A stretch of DNA of 34,223 bases from Xanthobacteraceae bacterium (GCA_020441545.1 JAGRLZ010000135.1:1-34223), one strand, 5' to 3'; numbered from the stretch's first letter, positions 10,877 to 22,240 are shown. Numbers and translations: made by a program. Notes: generated from the letters alone by a model not told the origin.

Positions 10877-11707
10877 ATGCACGGGCCTGATCCGGCCATG
10901 ACGGAAGCAATCGCCGCGATGACCCTTCAAGACATCACGCCCCTGCTCGCCGCCGACGAACCCGCGCCGGTGATCGAGCGCCACGCCGACGGCGCGTCGC
11001 CGTTCTTTCTCACCTGCGACCACTACGGCCGGCTGATCCCGCGCGCGCTCGGCGATCTCGGCCTCGACGACAGCGAACGCCAGCGCCACATCGCCTATGA
11101 CATCGGCATCGCCGGCGTTGCGGAAGCGGTGTCGGATGCGCTGGACGCGCACCTGGTGGCGCAGCGCTATTCGCGGCTGGTGATCGACTGCAACCGGCCA
11201 CCGGCGGCGGCAAGCGCGATCCCGCCGGTCAGCGAGGCGACCGCGATTCCCGGCAACCAGGGCATCGCGCCGGACGCCGCCACCGAACGCCGGCGGCTGA
11301 TCTTCGAGCCCTATCACCGCAGGATCGCCGATGCGCTCGCACGGCGCGCGCGCGGGAAGCACCCGACCATCCTGGTCTCGCTGCACAGCTTCACGCCGGT
11401 CTATGCCGGCGTGGCACGCCCCTGGCACATCGGCACGCTCTACAATCGCGACGCCCGGCTGCCGAAACGGCTGCTGCGCGAGTTGCGCGACGAGGCCGGA
11501 CTGGTGGTCGGCGACAACCAGCCCTATGCGGTGAGCGATGCCACCGACTACACCATCCCGGTGCATGGCGAGACGCGCAGGCTGATCCATAGCGGCATCG
11601 AGATCCGCCAGGATCTCATTGCATCGGAACATGGCCAGCAGGCGTGGGCCGAACGGCTGATCCGCATCTTCCGCAAGCTCGAACCGGAATTGCGCGCGCT
11701 TGCGTGA
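10877..11707 (+). CDS. N-formylglutamate amidohydrolase family protein
   Basis: Up to 276 residues. Family blocks visible: SPFFLTCDHYGRLIPRALG near the N-terminus (Cys-Asp-His metal/catalytic region), HIAYDIGIAGVAEAVSDALDA, RLVIDCNRP, and HSFTPVYAGVARPWHIGTLYNRD in the second half, followed by GDNQPYAVSDATDYTIPVHGE. True HutG removes formate from N-formylglutamate in histidine breakdown, but no hut genes are present here. Many rhizobial paralogues have unknown substrates, so only the family is claimed. Start uncertain: ATGs at 10877, 10898 and 10919 are all in frame; the last has GGAAG eleven bases upstream and matches family N-termini best, and the longest is listed. The stop lies 3 bp from the converging stop of the LysE gene. 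Confidence 0.88.
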   Translation: MHGPDPAMTEAIAAMTLQDITPLLAADEPAPVIERHADGASPFFLTCDHYGRLIPRALGDLGLDDSERQRHIAYDIGIAGVAEAVSDALDAHLVAQRYSRLVIDCNRPPAAASAIPPVSEATAIPGNQGIAPDAATERRRLIFEPYHRRIADALARRARGKHPTILVSLHSFTPVYAGVARPWHIGTLYNRDARLPKRLLRELRDEAGLVVGDNQPYAVSDATDYTIPVHGETRRLIHSGIEIRQDLIASEHGQQAWAERLIRIFRKLEPELRALA

Positions 11708-11710
11708 TCT

Positions 11711-12328
11711 TCAGCGCGCCCGCGTCAGCGCCAGCCAGACGCCGCCGCCGATCATGCACATGCCGGACAGCCGCGACACCAGCCGCGTGCGGCGCGCCGA
11801 CAGCATCGCCCGCGCCCGCCCCGCCAGCAGCGCATAGATCGCGTCGGTGGCGCCGGCGATCGCCATGAAGGTGACCCCGAGCAGCGCCACCTGCGGCAGA
11901 TGCGGTTTCTCCAGGTCGACGAATTGCGGAATGAAGGCGCCGAAGAAGATCAGCATCTTCGGATTGCTCAGCAGCACCACCAGCCCCTGCAGGAAGAAGC
12001 CGCCCTTCGGCGGCGGCGGCGCGTCGCCCTTCGTCACCGCGAAGCCCGGCGAGCGGACCATGCGGAGTCCGATCCAGACAAGATAAGCCGCACCGGCGAA
12101 GCGCAGCCAGTCGAACCAGTAGCCCATGGTCGCCATCATCGAGGTCAACCCGACCGCGACGATGCCGATCGAGATCGCCAGCCCGACCTGCGCGCCGGCG
12201 ATGTTGACCAGCGCGGCACGGGTGCCATGGCGCAGGCCGTTGGCCACCAGCAGCGTCACGATCGGCCCCGGCACGACGGCGAGCACCAGGCAGGCGGCGA
12301 CGAAGGCGAGATAAAGCTGGAGGGACAT
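11711..12328 (-). CDS. LysE/RhtB-family amino-acid exporter
   Basis: Integral inner-membrane protein of 205 residues, typical LysE/RhtB size. The family signature is at the N-terminus (LVLAVVPGPIVTLLVANGLRHGTRAAL), followed by about six hydrophobic segments and the conserved internal GLVVLLSNPKMLIFFGAFIPQFV. Such proteins export amino acids or their derivatives by proton antiport; the substrate cannot be assigned. It follows yqeY on the minus strand after 95 bp that contain a GC hairpin (CCGTGCC at 12371-12377 with GGCACGG at 12381-12387) without a T-run. Confidence 0.93.
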   Translation of the reverse strand: MSLQLYLAFVAACLVLAVVPGPIVTLLVANGLRHGTRAALVNIAGAQVGLAISIGIVAVGLTSMMATMGYWFDWLRFAGAAYLVWIGLRMVRSPGFAVTKGDAPPPPKGGFFLQGLVVLLSNPKMLIFFGAFIPQFVDLEKPHLPQVALLGVTFMAIAGATDAIYALLAGRARAMLSARRTRLVSRLSGMCMIGGGVWLALTRAR

Positions 12329-12423
12329 CCGGACAACCGCTTCTTCAAGTCTGTCAATCGGAAGGGATCACCGTGCCCGGGGCACGGCAGCACATCGCTG
12401 CCACCTGGCACACCATCTGCCAC

Positions 12424-12879
12424 TCAGCCCGTCAGCGCCGCCTTCACCAGGCCGCTCGCCTTGCCGAAATCCATCTGGCCGGCATACTTTGCCTTCAGCG
12501 CGCCGATCACCTTGCCCATGTCCTTGATGCCGGCAGCATTGGTCTCGGAGATGATCGCTGTAATCGCCGCCTTCACCTCGTCCTCGGACATCTGCTTCGG
12601 CAGGTAAGCCGAGATGACCGCGATCTCCTCGCGCTCCTGCGCGGCAAGCTCGGTGCGCCCGCCCTTCTCGTAAAGCTCGACCGATTCCTGGCGCTGCTTG
12701 ATCATCTTCTGCAGCAGGCTGAGCAGGTCGCCATCCGACAGCGGCGGCTTGCCCTGCCCGCGCGCCTCGATATCGGCGTTCTTGATCGCCGAATTGACCA
12801 TGCGCAGCGTCGACAGCGCGCGCTCGTTCCGCGCCTTCATGGCCTCCTTGACGGCGTTGTTGATGGCGTCGCGCAGCAT
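12424..12879 (-). CDS. GatB/YqeY domain-containing protein
   Basis: 151-residue stand-alone YqeY protein, all helical. Seen: MLRDAINNAVKEAMKARNE at the start, the conserved TLRMVNSAIKNADIEARG, the helical pair with ISAYLPKQMSEDEV, and the C-terminal GKVIGALKAKYAGQMDFGKAS. This domain is the tRNA-binding tail of GatB in the amidotransferase. The free-standing form is widespread in bacteria and poorly characterised. The start has GAGGAGA at good spacing. Its place near carA and dnaG is a conserved alphaproteobacterial arrangement (recalled). The upstream hydrolase gene is on the same strand with a 78-bp gap. Confidence 0.93.
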   Translation of the reverse strand: MLRDAINNAVKEAMKARNERALSTLRMVNSAIKNADIEARGQGKPPLSDGDLLSLLQKMIKQRQESVELYEKGGRTELAAQEREEIAVISAYLPKQMSEDEVKAAITAIISETNAAGIKDMGKVIGALKAKYAGQMDFGKASGLVKAALTG

Positions 12880-12957
12880 GGCAGTTCTCCTCTCGCGGCG
12901 CCGGACGCCGCTGCTTCGTTCCGGCCTGATGTAGTCCGGCCGCCGCCCGGCGGCAAC

Positions 12958-13659
12958 TCAGTTCCGCAGCCAGTCGGTCAGCGCAGCAGCCGTTTCGCGC
13001 GGCTTCTCCGGCTGCGGCAGGTGTCCGCAATCGGCGAGGACGACGAGTTTCGCCCCGGCGATGCCGTCCGCTATCTCTCGCGACAGCCTGTTGGAGAGCG
13101 TGTTGTCGGTGTCGCCGGTCAGCACCAGCGTCGGGCAGCGGATTGTCGCCAGCGTCGGACGCGAGTCCGGTCGCGCGACGATCGCGGTGAGCTGGCGGAC
13201 GAAGCCCTGCGGCGTCACGTCGTCGCCCATGTCGTGCACCAGCCGGCGCAGCGTCGTATCGCCCTGCCGCGACGGATGCACGAAACCGGGAAACAGATCG
13301 TCGAGCACGGCATGAAACGCACCCTGCTCGATGCGCGCGACCAAGGCGCGGCGGCGTGCCTTGGCCTCGTCGGAATCGGGGTGCGCCTGGGTGTTGATGA
13401 GCGCCAGCCTCGCCACCCGCTCCGGCGCCTGCCGCATGATCTCGAAGGCGATGTAGCCACCCATCGAATGCCCGGCCAGCGCGAAGCGCGGCGGCGCCTC
13501 GGACAGGATGCGGCGGGCGATGGCCCCCATGCTGTCGTCGCGGACGTGGTTGGCGACGGTCACGGGACCGAAGCGCCACAGCGCGTCGGCGACCGGCGCA
13601 TAGATGCGCGGCGAGCCGCCAAGGCCCGGGATCAGCACCACGGGGATCGTGTCGCTCAT
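12958..13659 (-). CDS. Alpha/beta-fold hydrolase
   Basis: 233 residues, single alpha/beta hydrolase domain. The oxyanion-hole region is LIPGLGGSPRIY, the nucleophile elbow GHSMGG (Ser65), the acid in LVLTGDTDN (D183 or D185), and the catalytic His213 in ADCGHLPQPEKP. The motif set resembles esterases and enol-lactone hydrolases; substrate unknown. A CAGGAGA ribosome binding site precedes the ATG. It lies 43 bp downstream of the quinone oxidoreductase gene on the same strand and is probably cotranscribed with it. Confidence 0.92.
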   Translation of the reverse strand: MSDTIPVVLIPGLGGSPRIYAPVADALWRFGPVTVANHVRDDSMGAIARRILSEAPPRFALAGHSMGGYIAFEIMRQAPERVARLALINTQAHPDSDEAKARRRALVARIEQGAFHAVLDDLFPGFVHPSRQGDTTLRRLVHDMGDDVTPQGFVRQLTAIVARPDSRPTLATIRCPTLVLTGDTDNTLSNRLSREIADGIAGAKLVVLADCGHLPQPEKPRETAAALTDWLRN

Positions 13660-13702
13660 GTCGTCTCCTGTTGCCCGACCTGCCCTGCTGCCCGGCTTGC
13701 GT

Positions 13703-14689
13703 TCAGGCGGCCGGCGCGATCCGCACCACCATCTTGCCGAGCGCGTTGCGCCGCGCCATGGCGGCGAAAGCGGCGTGGAAATCGGCGAAGTCGAACACCT
13801 CCACAGCCGGCGGCCGCAAGCGGCCTTCAGCGAACCAGCGCAGCAGCAGCGTCACCAGCCGGGCGTGAATCTGCGGCTCGCGGGTGCGCACCTGGGCCAG
13901 GTCGACGCCCATCAGCGACGCGCCTTTCAGAAGCGCGATGTTGAACGGCAGCGCGGGGATTTTGCCGGCGGCGAAGCCAACCACCAGGTGACGGCCGCGC
14001 CACGCCAGCGAGCGGAACGCCAGCGGCGAGATTTCGCCGCCGACGCCGTCGAAGATGACATCGACGCCGCTGCCGCCGGTCAGCTCCTTCAGGGTGTCGC
14101 GCCAGTCGGGCCGGGTGTAGTCGAGCGCGAGATCGGCGCCCTGCGTCATGGCGAAGGCACGCTTGGCTTCGGTCGAAGCGGCCGCGATCACCCTGGCCCC
14201 CATCAGCCTGCCGAGATTGACCGCGGCGGTGCCGGTGCCGCCGGCGGCGCCGAGCACCAGCAGGTGCTCGCCGGCGCGCAACTGCGCGATCTCGCTCAGG
14301 GCATAGAGCGCGGTGGTGTAGTTGGCGAGCAGGCCGGACGCCTGTTCCAGGTCGAGGCCGTCCGGCACGACATGCAGGGCGGTTTCCGGATAGACCGCGA
14401 ATTCCGCCAGCGCCCCGCGCAGGCCGAGGCCCAGCACCCGCTGGCCGGGCGCGAGCCGCGCAACGCCCGCGCCGACCGCATCGACGACACCGGCGAATTC
14501 CATGCCCGGAATGAACGGCAGCGGATCCCTGGTCTGGTACAGGCCCTGGATCTTCAGCCCGTCGACGAAACCGATCGCGGCGGCGGCGACGCGGATGCGG
14601 ACCTCGCCCGTGCCGGGCTCGGGCACCGCGACCTCCGCCAGCCGCTGGCTCTCCACCGGCCCGAACCGCTCCACCAGCACCGCCTGCAT
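13703..14689 (-). CDS. NADPH:quinone oxidoreductase-like MDR protein
   Basis: 328 residues, zinc-independent medium-chain dehydrogenase/reductase. The N-terminal catalytic domain has IPGMEFAGVVDAVGAGV and the Rossmann domain has VLGAAGGTGTAAVNLGRLMGARVIAAAST, a variant of the quinone-reductase cofactor motif. LDYTRPDWRDTLKELTGGSGVDVIFDGVGG follows, as in the family. No zinc-ligand cysteines are seen. It probably reduces quinones or alpha,beta-unsaturated carbonyls with NADPH. GGAGAC precedes the ATG. The gene diverges from carA with 168 bp between the starts, which hold the carA promoter. Confidence 0.93.
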   Translation of the reverse strand: MQAVLVERFGPVESQRLAEVAVPEPGTGEVRIRVAAAAIGFVDGLKIQGLYQTRDPLPFIPGMEFAGVVDAVGAGVARLAPGQRVLGLGLRGALAEFAVYPETALHVVPDGLDLEQASGLLANYTTALYALSEIAQLRAGEHLLVLGAAGGTGTAAVNLGRLMGARVIAAASTEAKRAFAMTQGADLALDYTRPDWRDTLKELTGGSGVDVIFDGVGGEISPLAFRSLAWRGRHLVVGFAAGKIPALPFNIALLKGASLMGVDLAQVRTREPQIHARLVTLLLRWFAEGRLRPPAVEVFDFADFHAAFAAMARRNALGKMVVRIAPAA

Positions 14690-14819
14690 TGCGTCTCCAT
14701 CCCCCTGACCGACAACGACATTCCGGCCCCGTCGGCCGGCAAACCCGCGCTTTCGACCGTAACGGTCCGGCCGGCCCTGTCAAACAGGACAGAAGGCGGT
14801 GCGCAATCCGGCTTCCGGC

Positions 14820-14848
14820 TTTGACGCGGCGGGGTCGCGGGACTATGT
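14820..14848 (+). promoter_or_regulatory. Predicted carA promoter (-35 TTTGAC, -10 CTATGT)
   Basis: TTTGAC (14820-14825), 17-base spacer, CTATGT (14843-14848). This is close to the rhizobial housekeeping consensus CTTGAC-N17-CTATAT. The expected transcription start is about 14855, only two or three bases before the carA ATG at 14858. Confidence 0.55.
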
Positions 14849-14854
14849 AGTCCC
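14839..14854. promoter_or_regulatory. Perfect palindrome over the carA -10 element
   Basis: GGGACTA-TG-TAGTCCC: 7-bp arms with a 2-bp centre, covering the predicted -10 and ending one base before the expected transcription start. The position is typical of a repressor operator. The binding protein is unknown. In RNA it would not be transcribed, so a DNA-level role is more likely than an RNA hairpin. Confidence 0.45.
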
Positions 14855-14857
14855 TTT

Positions 14858-16048
14858 ATGACCCCATCAGATAACGCTCCCGCCTGGCCGGACCTCAAGC
14901 CGACCGCGCTGCTCATCCTTGCCGACGGTACGGTGTTCGAAGGCTTCGGCCTCGGCGCCGAAGGCCACGCCGTGGGCGAGGTCTGCTTCAACACCGCGAT
15001 GACCGGCTATGAGGAGATCCTCACCGATCCCTCCTATGCCGGCCAGCTCATCACCTTCACCTTCCCGCATATCGGCAATGTCGGCACCAACGACGAGGAT
15101 ATCGAGACGGTGAACATGGCGGCGACGCCGGGCGCGCGCGGCGCGATCCTGCGTGCGGCGATCACCGACCCGTCGAACTACCGCGCCTCGCGCCATCTCG
15201 ACCAGTGGCTGCGGGCGCGCGGCATCATCGGCCTGTCCGGCATCGACACCCGCGCGCTGACCGCGCTGATCCGTAGCAGGGGCATGCCCAACGCGGTGAT
15301 CGCCCACGCCCGCGACGGCCGGTTCGACCTCGACGCCCTGAAGACGGAGGCGCGCGACTGGCCCGGCCTCGAAGGCATGGACCTGGTGCCGATGGTCACC
15401 TCCGGCCAGCGCTTCACCTGGGACGAGACGCCGTGGCAGTGGAACGAGGGCTTCGGCCGTCAGGACAAGCCGGAATTCAACGTCGTCGCCATCGACTACG
15501 GCATCAAGCGCAACATCCTGCGGCTGCTCGCGGGCGAAGGCTGCAAGGTGACGGTGGTGCCGGCGACGACGCCGGCCGAGGACATCCTCGCCATGAACCC
15601 GGACGGCATCTTCCTGTCCAACGGCCCCGGCGATCCGGCGGCGACCGGCGAATACGCGGTGCCGGTGATCCGCAAGGTGATCGATTCCGGCGTGCCGACC
15701 TTCGGGATCTGCCTCGGCCACCAGATGCTCGGCCTCGCGGTCGGCGGCCGGACCGTGAAGATGCATCAGGGCCACCACGGCGCCAATCATCCGGTCAAGG
15801 ACATGACCACCGGCAAGGTCGAGATCACCTCGATGAACCACGGCTTCGCGGTCGACAAGACCACGCTGCCGGACAACGTCGCGCAGACCCATGTCTCGCT
15901 GTTCGACGAGTCCAATTGCGGCATCGCGCTCAAGGACAAGCCGGTGTTCTCGGTGCAGTATCACCCCGAAGCCTCGCCGGGCCCGCGCGACTCGCACTAT
16001 CTGTTCAAGCGCTTCGCCGACCTGATGCGGGAGCGGAAGCGGGCGTGA
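14858..16048 (+). CDS. carA: Carbamoyl-phosphate synthase small (glutaminase) subunit
   Basis: 396 residues, slightly longer than E. coli CarA (382). It hydrolyses glutamine and passes ammonia to CarB, feeding arginine and pyrimidine synthesis. The N-terminal CarA domain is clear (ADGTVFEGFGLGAEGHAVGE, NTAMTGYEEILTDPSYAGQL). The class I amidotransferase domain has Cys285 in FGICLGHQMLGL and His369/Glu371 in YHPEASPGP. The start is the only ATG before the conserved TALLILADGTV. No Shine-Dalgarno sequence precedes it, and the predicted promoter implies a nearly leaderless mRNA. carB follows only after two other genes, about 1.8 kb downstream. Confidence 0.98.
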   Translation: MTPSDNAPAWPDLKPTALLILADGTVFEGFGLGAEGHAVGEVCFNTAMTGYEEILTDPSYAGQLITFTFPHIGNVGTNDEDIETVNMAATPGARGAILRAAITDPSNYRASRHLDQWLRARGIIGLSGIDTRALTALIRSRGMPNAVIAHARDGRFDLDALKTEARDWPGLEGMDLVPMVTSGQRFTWDETPWQWNEGFGRQDKPEFNVVAIDYGIKRNILRLLAGEGCKVTVVPATTPAEDILAMNPDGIFLSNGPGDPAATGEYAVPVIRKVIDSGVPTFGICLGHQMLGLAVGGRTVKMHQGHHGANHPVKDMTTGKVEITSMNHGFAVDKTTLPDNVAQTHVSLFDESNCGIALKDKPVFSVQYHPEASPGPRDSHYLFKRFADLMRERKRA

Positions 16049-16085
16049 AGCGGCGAAGTGCCGTGAGAGCACGCAACACGAGAAC

Positions 16086-16187
16086 CGTCATACCCGCGAA
16101 AGCGGGTATCCAGTAATTCGTGTCTGAAATGGTTTTCACGCGCGCGCGCAGCGATTGCTGGATCGTCCGCCTTCGCGGACGATGACG
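16086..16187. repeat. Intergenic palindromic repeat, copy 2 (four-stem structure)
   Basis: Outer arms CGTCAT (16086-16091) and ATGACG (16182-16187) enclose two hairpins: TACCCGC-GAAA-GCGGGTA (16091-16108) and TCGTCCGC-CTTC-GCGGACGA (16163-16182). A middle stem TCCAG (16109-16113) pairs with CTGGA (16158-16162). The nested-stem plan matches the copies at 2453 and 25755, though the sequences differ. It lies in the 191-bp gap after carA. Confidence 0.75.
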
Positions 16188-16239
16188 TTTCGTTTCTGGT
16201 CCACGCTCACGACGATCGCCATTCCACCGGAACACGCGC

Positions 16240-16725
16240 ATGGATGACACGACCAATCCCCCCATTCCCTTCGGCCTGACGCCGCCGGAGGTGCTGGCGT
16301 CGATGAGCGGCATCGACTTCCTGCAAAGGATGTTCGCAGGCGAGATGCCGCACGCCACCATGATGCGGCAGGTCGGGCTCGTCGGCGGCAGCGCCGAGCC
16401 CGGTTTCGTGGTGTTCCGCGCGATCCCCGGACCGCATCACTACAACCCGATCGGCAGCGTGCATGGCGGCTTCACCGCGACGCTGCTGGATTCGGCCATG
16501 GGCTGCGCGGTGCATTCGATGCTGCCGGCGGGCACGGCTTACACCACGCTCGAATTCAAGATATCGCTGGTCCGCGCGGTGACGAGCGACACCGGCGAGG
16601 TCCGCGCCGAAGGCCGCGCGCTCAATGTCGGCCGCCGCGTCGGCACCGCCGAAGGCCGGCTGCTCGACGGCAAGGGCCGCCTGCTCGCCCACGGCACCAC
16701 CACCTGCCTGGTGATCCAATCCTGA
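16240..16725 (+). CDS. PaaI-type hotdog-fold thioesterase
   Basis: 161 residues. The hotdog signature NPIGSVHGGFTATLLDSAMGCAVHS is complete, with the HGG turn that positions the catalytic Asp/Glu region. The strand TAYTTLEFKISLVRAV and the C-terminal GTAEGRLLDGKGRLLAHGTTTCLV complete the fold. Family members hydrolyse acyl- or aryl-CoA thioesters as homotetramers, often releasing CoA from dead-end intermediates. It lies between carA and carB with no functional link that I can see. No strong ribosome binding site is visible. Confidence 0.9.
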   Translation: MDDTTNPPIPFGLTPPEVLASMSGIDFLQRMFAGEMPHATMMRQVGLVGGSAEPGFVVFRAIPGPHHYNPIGSVHGGFTATLLDSAMGCAVHSMLPAGTAYTTLEFKISLVRAVTSDTGEVRAEGRALNVGRRVGTAEGRLLDGKGRLLAHGTTTCLVIQS

Positions 16726-16878
16726 CACTTGCCTCCCGCTTCGGCCGCCGCTGTCGCAAATGCAGGATGAAAGACGCACCGGCAATCTACCGCCTGCCCG
16801 TTCCGCGAAAAATCCCTGGACGCCGTGGCGCCGCAGGGACTAACCCGGTTCCGGCACGCGGAACGAAAGCTCACCACC

Positions 16879-17574
16879 ATGGACGACTGGATCGACTATT
16901 ACGATTCCACGCACACGATCTATGTCAGCAAGCGGCACCGCGACGTGCATTTCGCGACCATCGCGGCCGACATCATCGGCTATGTCCCCGCCCCCGATGC
17001 GGTGGTGCTGGACTATGCCTGCGGGGAAGCGCTGTCGGCCCCGCGGGTCGCCGAAGCATGCGCGAAGCTGATCCTGGCGGAGCCCGCTCCCGGCGTGCGG
17101 GGCCGCCTGAGCGCCCGCTTCGCCGGCCATCCAAAGATCGAGGTCCGGGCCCTGGAGGATGTTCCCGGCATGGCGCCGGCCTCGGTCGATCTGGTGGTGA
17201 TGAATTCGGTGGCGCAATACATGACGCCGGCCGAACTGGACCAGGCTTTTGCCACCATCCACTCGGTCCTGTCGCCCGCCGGGCGTTTCGTGCTGGGCGA
17301 CATTCTCGACCCGAGGGTCGGCATGGGGCGGGACGTGGCGGCGCTGCTCGGCTTCGGCGCCCGGCACGGCTTCCTGACGGACGCCCTGATCGGGCTGGTG
17401 CGCACCGCGCTGTCGGACTATCGCGCGTTGCGCAGCAGGATCGGCCTGCAACGCTACGGCGAGGCCGACATGCTGGCCAGGCTGCACGCGGCCGGCTTCG
17501 CGGCCGAGCGCGCGCCCCGCAATATCGGCCACAACAGCGCGCGGATGACGTTCGTGGCAAGGCGCGCCGACTGA
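16879..17574 (+). CDS. Class I SAM-dependent methyltransferase
   Basis: 231 residues from the ATG opening MDDWIDYYDSTHTIYVSKRH; an in-frame upstream ATG at 16825 would add 18 residues without family character. Motif I is VVLDYACGEALSAPRVA, a loosened form of the glycine-rich SAM loop. The acidic residue after strand 2 is in LILAEPAP, motif III-like DLVVMNSVAQYM follows, and strand 5 is GRFVLGDILDP. The closing FVARRAD is typical of the fold. Substrate unknown; it resembles small-molecule methyltransferases. It ends 262 bp upstream of carB and is followed by an intrinsic terminator at 17754-17781. Confidence 0.85.
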   Translation: MDDWIDYYDSTHTIYVSKRHRDVHFATIAADIIGYVPAPDAVVLDYACGEALSAPRVAEACAKLILAEPAPGVRGRLSARFAGHPKIEVRALEDVPGMAPASVDLVVMNSVAQYMTPAELDQAFATIHSVLSPAGRFVLGDILDPRVGMGRDVAALLGFGARHGFLTDALIGLVRTALSDYRALRSRIGLQRYGEADMLARLHAAGFAAERAPRNIGHNSARMTFVARRAD

Positions 17575-17753
17575 CCCGGTCCCCCCGCCCGCCGCCCGAT
17601 GCACGCGGCGCCGTGTCCATACCCATGCCATCGAACCGGAGACCCCCCGACCGCAAATTGCCGGTTGACCGCGGCCCCAAAGGTCTTTCACCGCCCCGAA
17701 TTCTGGTCTAAACACACCCCCGCGCGCCGGGGCGACCTAGCGCTACGGTTCAA

Positions 17754-17781
17754 GGGACGCGCGGCTGCGCGCCCTTTTTTT
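17754..17781 (+). terminator. Intrinsic terminator between methyltransferase gene and carB
   Basis: GGGACGCGC and GCGCGCCC form a GC-rich stem with one bulged A and a short GGCT-type loop, followed at once by seven Ts (17775-17781). It would end transcripts from the carA-methyltransferase side, so carB needs its own promoter or read-through. Confidence 0.7.
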
Positions 17782-17836
17782 ATGCCGAAATTCCTGTTCG
17801 ACGTGCTTCCTGTTCGACGTGCCGCCGTGAGACGAG

Positions 17837-17844
<8 letters not shown>
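17782..17844 (+). other. Possible 20-codon upstream ORF overlapping the carB start
   Basis: ATG right after the terminator T-run opens [20 protein letters not shown] and ends in a TAA at 17842-17844, overlapping the carB ATG by 8 bases. Four of twenty codons are Arg. It contains a 16-bp tandem duplication (17791-17806 and 17807-17822). No ribosome binding site precedes the ATG, so translation is doubtful. Confidence 0.2.
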
Positions 17845-21301
<3,457 letters not shown>

Positions 21302-21394
21302 CTTTCAGCCAGACTGGTTTCAGATTCCGAAGCTTGCATGTCGTTGCGGCATCGGATGCGAAACTCGGAATTCGAGGATCTTTGGCCGGGTTGC

Positions 21395-21425
21395 GTCGCG
21401 ATCGAATCGTGTCGCGATCGAATCG
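21395..21425. repeat. 16-bp tandem duplication
   Basis: GTCGCGATCGAATCG occurs at 21395-21409 and again at 21411-21425, a 16-bp period with identical 15-bp cores. Each copy contains the palindrome TCGCGA and the palindrome CGATCG. Confidence 0.85.
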
Positions 21426-21460
21426 GCAATGAATGGGCATGGCCGGCGCACACCGGCCGC

Positions 21461-21544
21461 ATTGGTGACGATGCATTGGTGACGATGCGATGGTGACGAT
21501 GCGATGGTGGCGATGCAATGGTGGCGGCGCATTGGTGGTGGCGG
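21461..21544. repeat. 14-bp tandem repeat array, about six units
   Basis: Units of 14 bp start at 21461, 21475, 21489, 21503, 21517 and 21531. The first two are identical (ATTGGTGACGATGC), the next two differ by one or two bases (GATGGTGACGATGC, GATGGTGGCGATGC), and the last two decay. The period is not a multiple of three, and no reading frame through it is credible. Confidence 0.9.
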
Positions 21545-21716
21545 CGGCGGTATTGCATTCCGGGATTTGAGCCCGGAGCAGACTGGCGCCGCGGACCACC
21601 CGGCATCGCCGCCACGGGCCCGTTCCGCCCGTTCGACGGGATGACGCAAGAGGGATGGCACAAGAGGGATTCGTGCGAGCCGCAGCGGCCCGCACGGCAT
21701 CAGGGGATGAGGATAA

Positions 21717-22193
21717 ATGGTTGAAAAGGTTCCGATGACCAAGAGCGGTCACGCTGCCCTTGAAGACGAGTTGAAGCAGCGCCAGTCGGTGAACCGCCCG
21801 CGGATCATCCAGCAGATCGCGGAAGCGCGCTCGCATGGCGATCTTTCCGAAAACGCCGAGTATCACGCGGCGAAGGAGGAGCAGTCGCACAACGAGGGAC
21901 GGATCGCGGAGCTGGAGGACAAGCTGGCGCGCGCCGATATCATCGACGTCAGCAAGCTGTCCGGCGACGTCGTCAAATTCGGCGCGACCGTCACCCTGAT
22001 CGACGAGGACACCGAGAAGAAGGCGGTGTGGCAGATCGTCGGCGAGTCCGAGGCCGATGCCAAGAAGGGCCGCATCTCCATCACCTCGCCCCTGGCGCGC
22101 GCGCTGATCGGCAAGAAGGAGGGCGTTTCCGTCGAGGTGATGGCGCCGGGCGGCGCCAAGGCTTATGAGATCAGCAAGGTGGAATGGCGCTGA
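21717..22193 (+). CDS. greA: Transcription elongation factor GreA
   Basis: 158 residues, standard length. It rescues backtracked RNA polymerase by stimulating transcript cleavage through the secondary channel. The N-terminal antiparallel coiled coil (about 10-78) carries the tip motif [16 protein letters not shown] with the acidic pair D42 and E45. The C-terminal FKBP-like domain (about 80-158) shows [40 protein letters not shown] and ends in [20 protein letters not shown] ribosome binding site fixes the start. The stop lies 47 bp before the DoxX start, and the two are probably cotranscribed. Confidence 0.98.
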   Translation: MVEKVPMTKSGHAALEDELKQRQSVNRPRIIQQIAEARSHGDLSENAEYHAAKEEQSHNEGRIAELEDKLARADIIDVSKLSGDVVKFGATVTLIDEDTEKKAVWQIVGESEADAKKGRISITSPLARALIGKKEGVSVEVMAPGGAKAYEISKVEWR

Positions 22194-22240
22194 GCGGTCC
22201 GCGATCGCCATTATCACGCATCAACCCTGGGGGACTCGAC

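Larger units (their letters stand above)
21302..21716. other. carB-greA intergenic region (415 bp) with tandem repeats
   Basis: No gene is supported. It holds a 16-bp tandem pair (21395-21425), a 14-bp tandem array (21461-21544), a short inverted repeat TCCGGG/CCCGGA (21559-21577), and the greA ribosome binding site GGGGATGAGG. No clear terminator follows carB. Confidence 0.7.

Noticed and set aside
8800..10890. Long plus-strand frame antisense to dnaG running past the isochorismatase gene
   Set aside because: Shadow of dnaG codon bias; the isochorismatase gene in another frame has full catalytic residues.
12371..12387. Terminator after yqeY
   Set aside because: The hairpin CCGTGCC-CGG-GGCACGG has no T-run on either strand, so intrinsic termination is not supported.
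21461..21544. Possible CRISPR array
   Set aside because: Units are 14 bp and contiguous, without spacers; it is a simple tandem repeat and no cas genes are present.
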